In this document: positions 6,901 through 9,396 of the stretch, in pieces
Numbering within the stretch: the stretch's first letter is position 1
How the letters are laid out: each line of letters begins with the position of its first letter
Assembly: GCA_900552585.1 (NCBI GenBank)
Contig: USAB01000073.1
Span: forward strand, 1 to 9,396
Direction: 5' to 3'
Length of the DNA: 9,396 nucleotides
Source of the DNA: an uncultured Coriobacteriaceae bacterium
Lineage (GTDB): Bacteria; Actinomycetota; Coriobacteriia; Coriobacteriales; Eggerthellaceae
The notes under the pieces: model-generated
The model's database searches: none
What the model was told of the DNA's origin: nothing
The model's input: the letters and a program-made list of their open reading frames with translations, nothing else
Translations under genes and position numbers: made by a program

Positions 6901-8803
6901 GTTCCACACGCGCCTGTATGCGGCGGCGAAGGTGTGCACGAAGCGCAAGGACCTGGACCTGGTGCAGCTGATGAGCTTCGGCTGCGGCCTGGACGCCCTG
7001 ACGACGGACGAGGTGCAGGAGATCCTGGAAGGCTCCGGCAAGATCTACACGCTGTTGAAGATCGACGAGGTGTCGAACCTGGGCGCCGTGCGCATCCGCA
7101 TCCGCTCGCTGCTGGCGGCTCTGAAGGACAAGGCGGACGAGGAGGCCGAGCAGGAGCTGTTGGCGCGCCATTCGAAGGGCTGCCCGGTGGGCGAGATGAA
7201 CATCGACTGGGATGCCATCGATGCGCGGCTGGATGCCAAGACCGGCAAGCGCGAGGCCGAAGAGGCCGCGAAGCTGGTGGAGCAGAACGTGAAGGCGAAG
7301 GTGGCCGACCAGGCACGGAATGCAGACGAGAGCGGCACGCCCGAGGCGGTGGAGGACGCGCAACTGCCCGAGGGCAAGAAGCGCATGATTACGCCGAAGG
7401 AGAACCGCCGTCAGGACGAGTCCACGGAGTTCGAGCGCGTCTCGTTCACGAAAGAGATGTTCGACGAGGGCTACACCATCCTGGCGCCGCAGATGGCCCC
7501 CATCCACTTCTCGCTGCTGCAACCGTGCTTCCAGAAGGCCGGGTACAACCTGGAGCTGCTGCCCGCCGTGGACCACGGCGCCGTGGATGCCGGCCTGAAG
7601 TACGTGAACAACGACATCTGCTATCCGTCCATCCTGACCACGGGCCAGATCATGGAGGCCGTGACATCCGGACGCTACGACACGGACCATCTGGCCGTGC
7701 TCATCACGCAGACCGGCGGCTGCCGTGCCACGAACTACATCTCGCTCATCCGCAAGGCGCTGAAGGCCGCGGGCCTGGGGCATATCCCCGTCATCGCGCT
7801 GGCGCTGCAGCCGGGCGGCGATGAGAACCATCCGGGCTTCAACATCTCCATTCCCATGCTGGCGCAGGGTTTCACGGCCATCGCCATGGGCGACCTGCTG
7901 ATGCAGTGCCTCTACCGCACGCGTCCGTACGAGGCGGAGCCGGGAGCCGCGGACGCCCTGTTCGACCACTGGATGGAGTTCTGCCGCAACGAGTTCCGCC
8001 ACGGTATGTCGCGCCGCACGTTCAAGAAGACGGTGAAGCAGATCGTGAACGACTTCGACATGCTGCCTCTGGTGAACGACCGCTCGAAGCCGCGCGTGGG
8101 CGTAGTGGGCGAGATCCTGGTGAAGTTCCATCCCACAGCGAACAACGAGGTCGTGAAGGTTCTGGAATCCGAGGGCTGCGAGGCCGTGGTGCCGGGTCTG
8201 ATGGAGTTCTTCCTGTTCGGCATTGCCGGCCGCATTTTCCAGCACGACCCGCTGGGACGCGAGGGCGCCGGCCCCGCAAAGCTGCTGCTGAAGATGGTCC
8301 GGGGCCTGCGCGCGCCTATCAATGCGGAGCTGGCGAAGTCGCAGCGCTTCGAGGTGCCCACGGACATCTTCACGCTGGCGGACTACGCGAAGGAGATCCT
8401 GTCGCTGTGCAACTCCATGGGCGAGGGCTGGCTGCTGACGGCCGAGATGGTGGAGCTCATCCGCTCCGGCGCGCCGAACGTGGTATGCGTGCAGCCGTTC
8501 GCCTGCCTGCCGAATCACGTCGTGGGCAAGGCCGTCATCAAGGAGCTGCGTCGCCGCTACCCGCTGTCGAACATCGTGGCCGTTGACTACGACCCCGGCG
8601 CCTCCGAGGTGAACCAGCTGAATCGCATCAAGCTGATGGTGGCAGTGGCGAAGTCGAACATGGCCGAAGCCGAGGCGAAGGCGCGCGGCGACCGCGACTC
8701 GTTCAGCCGCGGCCCGGCGCCGACCGAGGAGGTCATCGACGAGCTGCAGATTGAGGAGCGCCGCCTGCCGGCGGACGCCGATGTGGAGAAGGTGCATGCC
8801 TGA
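3968..8803 (+). CDS. Giant fused 2-hydroxyacyl-CoA dehydratase activase-type protein (two ASKHA domains plus two dehydratase-like halves)
   Basis: At 1611 residues this is a likely ATP-driven, iron-sulfur electron-transfer protein of the BadF/BadG/BcrA/HgdC family. Residues 1-38 are an Ala/Pro-rich extension. ASKHA domain 1 (about 41-293) has DVGSTTVK (45-52), ELGGEDAK (137-144), C160 in NGTCAGGTG and C199 in SRCGVF. ASKHA domain 2 (about 357-619) has DAGSTTFK (361-368), DIGGQDMK (463-470), C488 in NEACSSGCG and C527 in SRCTVF. A cysteine knuckle follows: C660-X2-C663-X3-C667 and C692. A DUF2229-like half (about 731-1060) has C783, C808, C825 and C1006. A charged linker spans about 1060-1150. 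The second half (about 1155-1560) has C1187, C1218, C1252, C1404, C1507 and C1513. No signal peptide or membrane segment is seen, so it is probably cytosolic. AAAGGAG 10 bases before the ATG supports the start. It is probably co-transcribed with the TetR gene and overlaps rsmI. Substrate and partner are unknown. Confidence 0.9.
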   Translation: MTENETNDLTPAEQGAVAAVRPVPVAGAAAQAASPDGSTLHIGIDVGSTTVKFAILDAQGNVLYSIYRRHHADVRATIVEVMEEACREYGDKVMTIAITGSGGLLLAQWLGVQFVQEVIASKTAVETFIPQTDVAIELGGEDAKIIYFDNGIEQRMNGTCAGGTGAFIDQMAVLLDTDAPGLNKLAADATMVYPIASRCGVFAKTDVQPLLNEGARKEDIAASIFQAVVTQTISGLACGHPIRGHVAFLGGPLNYLSELRRRFYLTLNLDEEHRIVPENAHLFVAAGCALAGAADAKPERLNDVLERLKGLGDIQGSDVERLDPLFANEAEYREFHERHAKERVERANLADAQGTVFLGIDAGSTTFKAVLIDEQGRLLWRTYGNNKGDVLNAAKNALKEMYAALPRDPETGKANVTIGHATVTGYGEGLLLQGLSCDSGEIETVAHMRGADEMLPGVEFILDIGGQDMKCMRVKNGVLDSIMLNEACSSGCGSFIESFASGLQLEIGDFAETAISSKHPVDLGSRCTVFMNSRVKQAQKEGATVGDIAAGLAISVVKNALFKVIKLRDASEVGSKVIVQGGTFLNDAVLRAFEQLAGVNAVRPDIAGNMGAYGAALLAHDRYNDAVFRREHGEDVPVTSSLLSAEELDALQPTHRTTRCKACSNHCLLTINDFGKDPATGKHRRFITGNRCEKGAGHVQDELNKVPNLFEYKSHRLFDYKPLPPEAAPRGTVGIPRVLNMFENYPFWFTFFTNLGFRVILSDPSTKHTYEAGIESIPSENACYPAKISHGHIMNLLDKHPDFIWMPCSKWERQEDPTAGNHYNCPMVASYSEALRLNIDELRTSDVAFLNPWLPYDKKANLKERLFVELVENNRNVMTKHAPAPTQEEIDRAVDLAWREDEQFHDDMRAKGEETLRWMEETGTHGIVLAGRPYHNDPEINHAIPELLTGFGLAVLTEDSIAHLGTLERPIRVVDQWMFHTRLYAAAKVCTKRKDLDLVQLMSFGCGLDALTTDEVQEILEGSGKIYTLLKIDEVSNLGAVRIRIRSLLAALKDKADEEAEQELLARHSKGCPVGEMNIDWDAIDARLDAKTGKREAEEAAKLVEQNVKAKVADQARNADESGTPEAVEDAQLPEGKKRMITPKENRRQDESTEFERVSFTKEMFDEGYTILAPQMAPIHFSLLQPCFQKAGYNLELLPAVDHGAVDAGLKYVNNDICYPSILTTGQIMEAVTSGRYDTDHLAVLITQTGGCRATNYISLIRKALKAAGLGHIPVIALALQPGGDENHPGFNISIPMLAQGFTAIAMGDLLMQCLYRTRPYEAEPGAADALFDHWMEFCRNEFRHGMSRRTFKKTVKQIVNDFDMLPLVNDRSKPRVGVVGEILVKFHPTANNEVVKVLESEGCEAVVPGLMEFFLFGIAGRIFQHDPLGREGAGPAKLLLKMVRGLRAPINAELAKSQRFEVPTDIFTLADYAKEILSLCNSMGEGWLLTAEMVELIRSGAPNVVCVQPFACLPNHVVGKAVIKELRRRYPLSNIVAVDYDPGASEVNQLNRIKLMVAVAKSNMAEAEAKARGDRDSFSRGPAPTEEVIDELQIEERRLPADADVEKVHA

Positions 8804-9396
8804 TGGCGGACGTGCAGGTTAATGCAGCCGCCGCCCGCCACGGTGCGGGCCGGCTGATCATCTGCCCCACGCCCATCGGGAACCTGGGAGACATGCCGCC
8901 GCGCGCGCTCGAGGCGCTGCGCGGCGCGGATGCCGTGTGCGCCGAGGACACCCGCGTCACGGGCAAGCTGCTGGCGGCGTTCGACATCAGGAACCGCCTG
9001 GAGCGCCTGGACGAGAAGATGATGGGGCAGCGCGCCGCGGGCATTGTGGAGCGCGTGCTGTCCGGCCAGGTCATCGCATACTGCAGCGACGCGGGCATGC
9101 CGGGTGTGTCCGATCCCGGGCAGCGCCTGGTGGATGCGGCGCTGGATGCCGGCGCGCCCGTTGAGGTCGTGCCGGGTCCCAGCGCCGTTCCCACGGCGTA
9201 TGCGGCCAGCGGCTTCGCTTGCCCGCGCTTCCTGTTCGCCGGGTTCTTCCCCCGCAAGCAGAGCGAGCGCGCGGAGGCGCTTTCGGCTTACGCGCATCTG
9301 GATGCCGTCGTGCTGTTCTACGAGAGCCCGCATCGCATTGCATCGGCGATGGCGGCCGGGGCTGGAGCGCTTCCCCCCCCCCCCCGCGCGTCGCAG
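8803..9396 (+). CDS. rsmI: 16S rRNA (cytidine-1402-2'-O)-methyltransferase RsmI, 3' end missing
   Basis: RsmI uses S-adenosylmethionine to methylate the 2'-O of C1402 in the ribosomal decoding centre. The 198 visible codons contain the family's series of motifs: PTPIGNLGDM (22-31), CAEDTR (46-51), SDAGMPGVSDPG (95-106), VPGPSA (123-128), GFFPRK (147-152) and FYESPHRI (172-179). The expected RELTK segment and C-terminus lie beyond the window. The ATG shares its A with the TGA stop of the activase (TGATG), with GGAGAAGG 10 bases upstream, so translation is probably coupled. After residue 190 a 13-C run (9373-9385) reads PPPP and then RASQ, unlike the family. One extra C, or two fewer, would give PRVA, which fits the segment before RELTK. 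The run is therefore either a sequence error or a frame-altering tract. Otherwise the identification is secure. Confidence 0.93.
   Translation, partial: MADVQVNAAAARHGAGRLIICPTPIGNLGDMPPRALEALRGADAVCAEDTRVTGKLLAAFDIRNRLERLDEKMMGQRAAGIVERVLSGQVIAYCSDAGMPGVSDPGQRLVDAALDAGAPVEVVPGPSAVPTAYAASGFACPRFLFAGFFPRKQSERAEALSAYAHLDAVVLFYESPHRIASAMAAGAGALPPPPRASQ
9373..9385 (+). repeat. 13-C homopolymer inside rsmI
   Basis: An uninterrupted run of thirteen cytosines lies within the rsmI reading frame, 11 bases from the window end. It is the longest single-base run noticed in the window. The frame after it no longer resembles RsmI, while the frame one base off does (Pro-Arg-Val-Ala). Confidence 0.9.

Noticed and set aside
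4109..8797. A 1562-codon open frame on the minus strand opposite the activase gene
   Set aside because: It is in codon-for-codon antisense register, so it is open simply because the sense gene avoids TTA, CTA and TCA codons, as expected in a GC-rich genome. Its product is a low-information His/Arg/Gln/Leu-rich chain with no recognisable domain.
8587..9333. A minus-strand open frame opposite the end of the activase gene and rsmI
   Set aside because: It overlaps two well-supported plus-strand genes and shows no family motifs.
1..9396. CRISPR arrays, tRNA or rRNA genes, insertion sequences, attachment sites
   Set aside because: No regularly spaced repeats, cloverleaf-like segments, transposase motifs or terminal inverted repeats were seen on either strand.

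Overview
The window is about 9.4 kb of GC-rich bacterial DNA. It has tight gene packing, mostly G/C-ending codons and long open antisense frames. Protein content (a large fused 2-hydroxyacyl-CoA dehydratase-activase-type protein, a UPF0210 protein, a FlK-like thioesterase) fits an anaerobic high-GC actinobacterium, most likely of the Coriobacteriia (Eggerthella/Slackia relatives). That placement is inferred from composition and gene families; no marker gene settles it.

Layout. (1) 1-1053 (+): the end of a cation diffusion facilitator metal transporter, cut by the window's left edge, followed by a hairpin terminator. (2) 1142-1531 (+): a small hotdog thioesterase-like protein with the FlK-type Thr/Glu/His triad. 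(3) 1637-1662: a perfect palindrome serving as a two-way terminator between converging genes. (4) 1739-3103 (-): a complete UPF0210/'PFL family' protein. (5) 3104-3277: a divergent control region with two TATAAT boxes, an inverted repeat whose arms cover both -35 regions, and repeated TGCAA-containing words downstream. (6) 3278-3952 (+): a TetR-family regulator starting at TTG. (7) 3968-8803 (+): a 1611-residue fused activase. (8) 8803-9396 (+): the first two thirds of RsmI, a 16S rRNA methyltransferase, cut by the right edge just after a 13-C run.

The centrepiece is the 1611-residue protein. It reads as two successive duplications in one chain. Two ASKHA ATPase domains each keep the pair of cysteines that hold the bridging [4Fe-4S] cluster in dimeric activators such as HgdC, at the same 39-residue spacing. 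Two dehydratase-subunit-like halves follow, sharing CYP...G.IM and later glycine/cysteine motifs. The TetR gene, the activase and rsmI are closely spaced or overlapping and probably share a transcript. The regulator probably controls this transcript and perhaps the divergent UPF0210 gene. The substrate is not evident: no stand-alone dehydratase, CoA transferase or transporter for an acid lies in the window.
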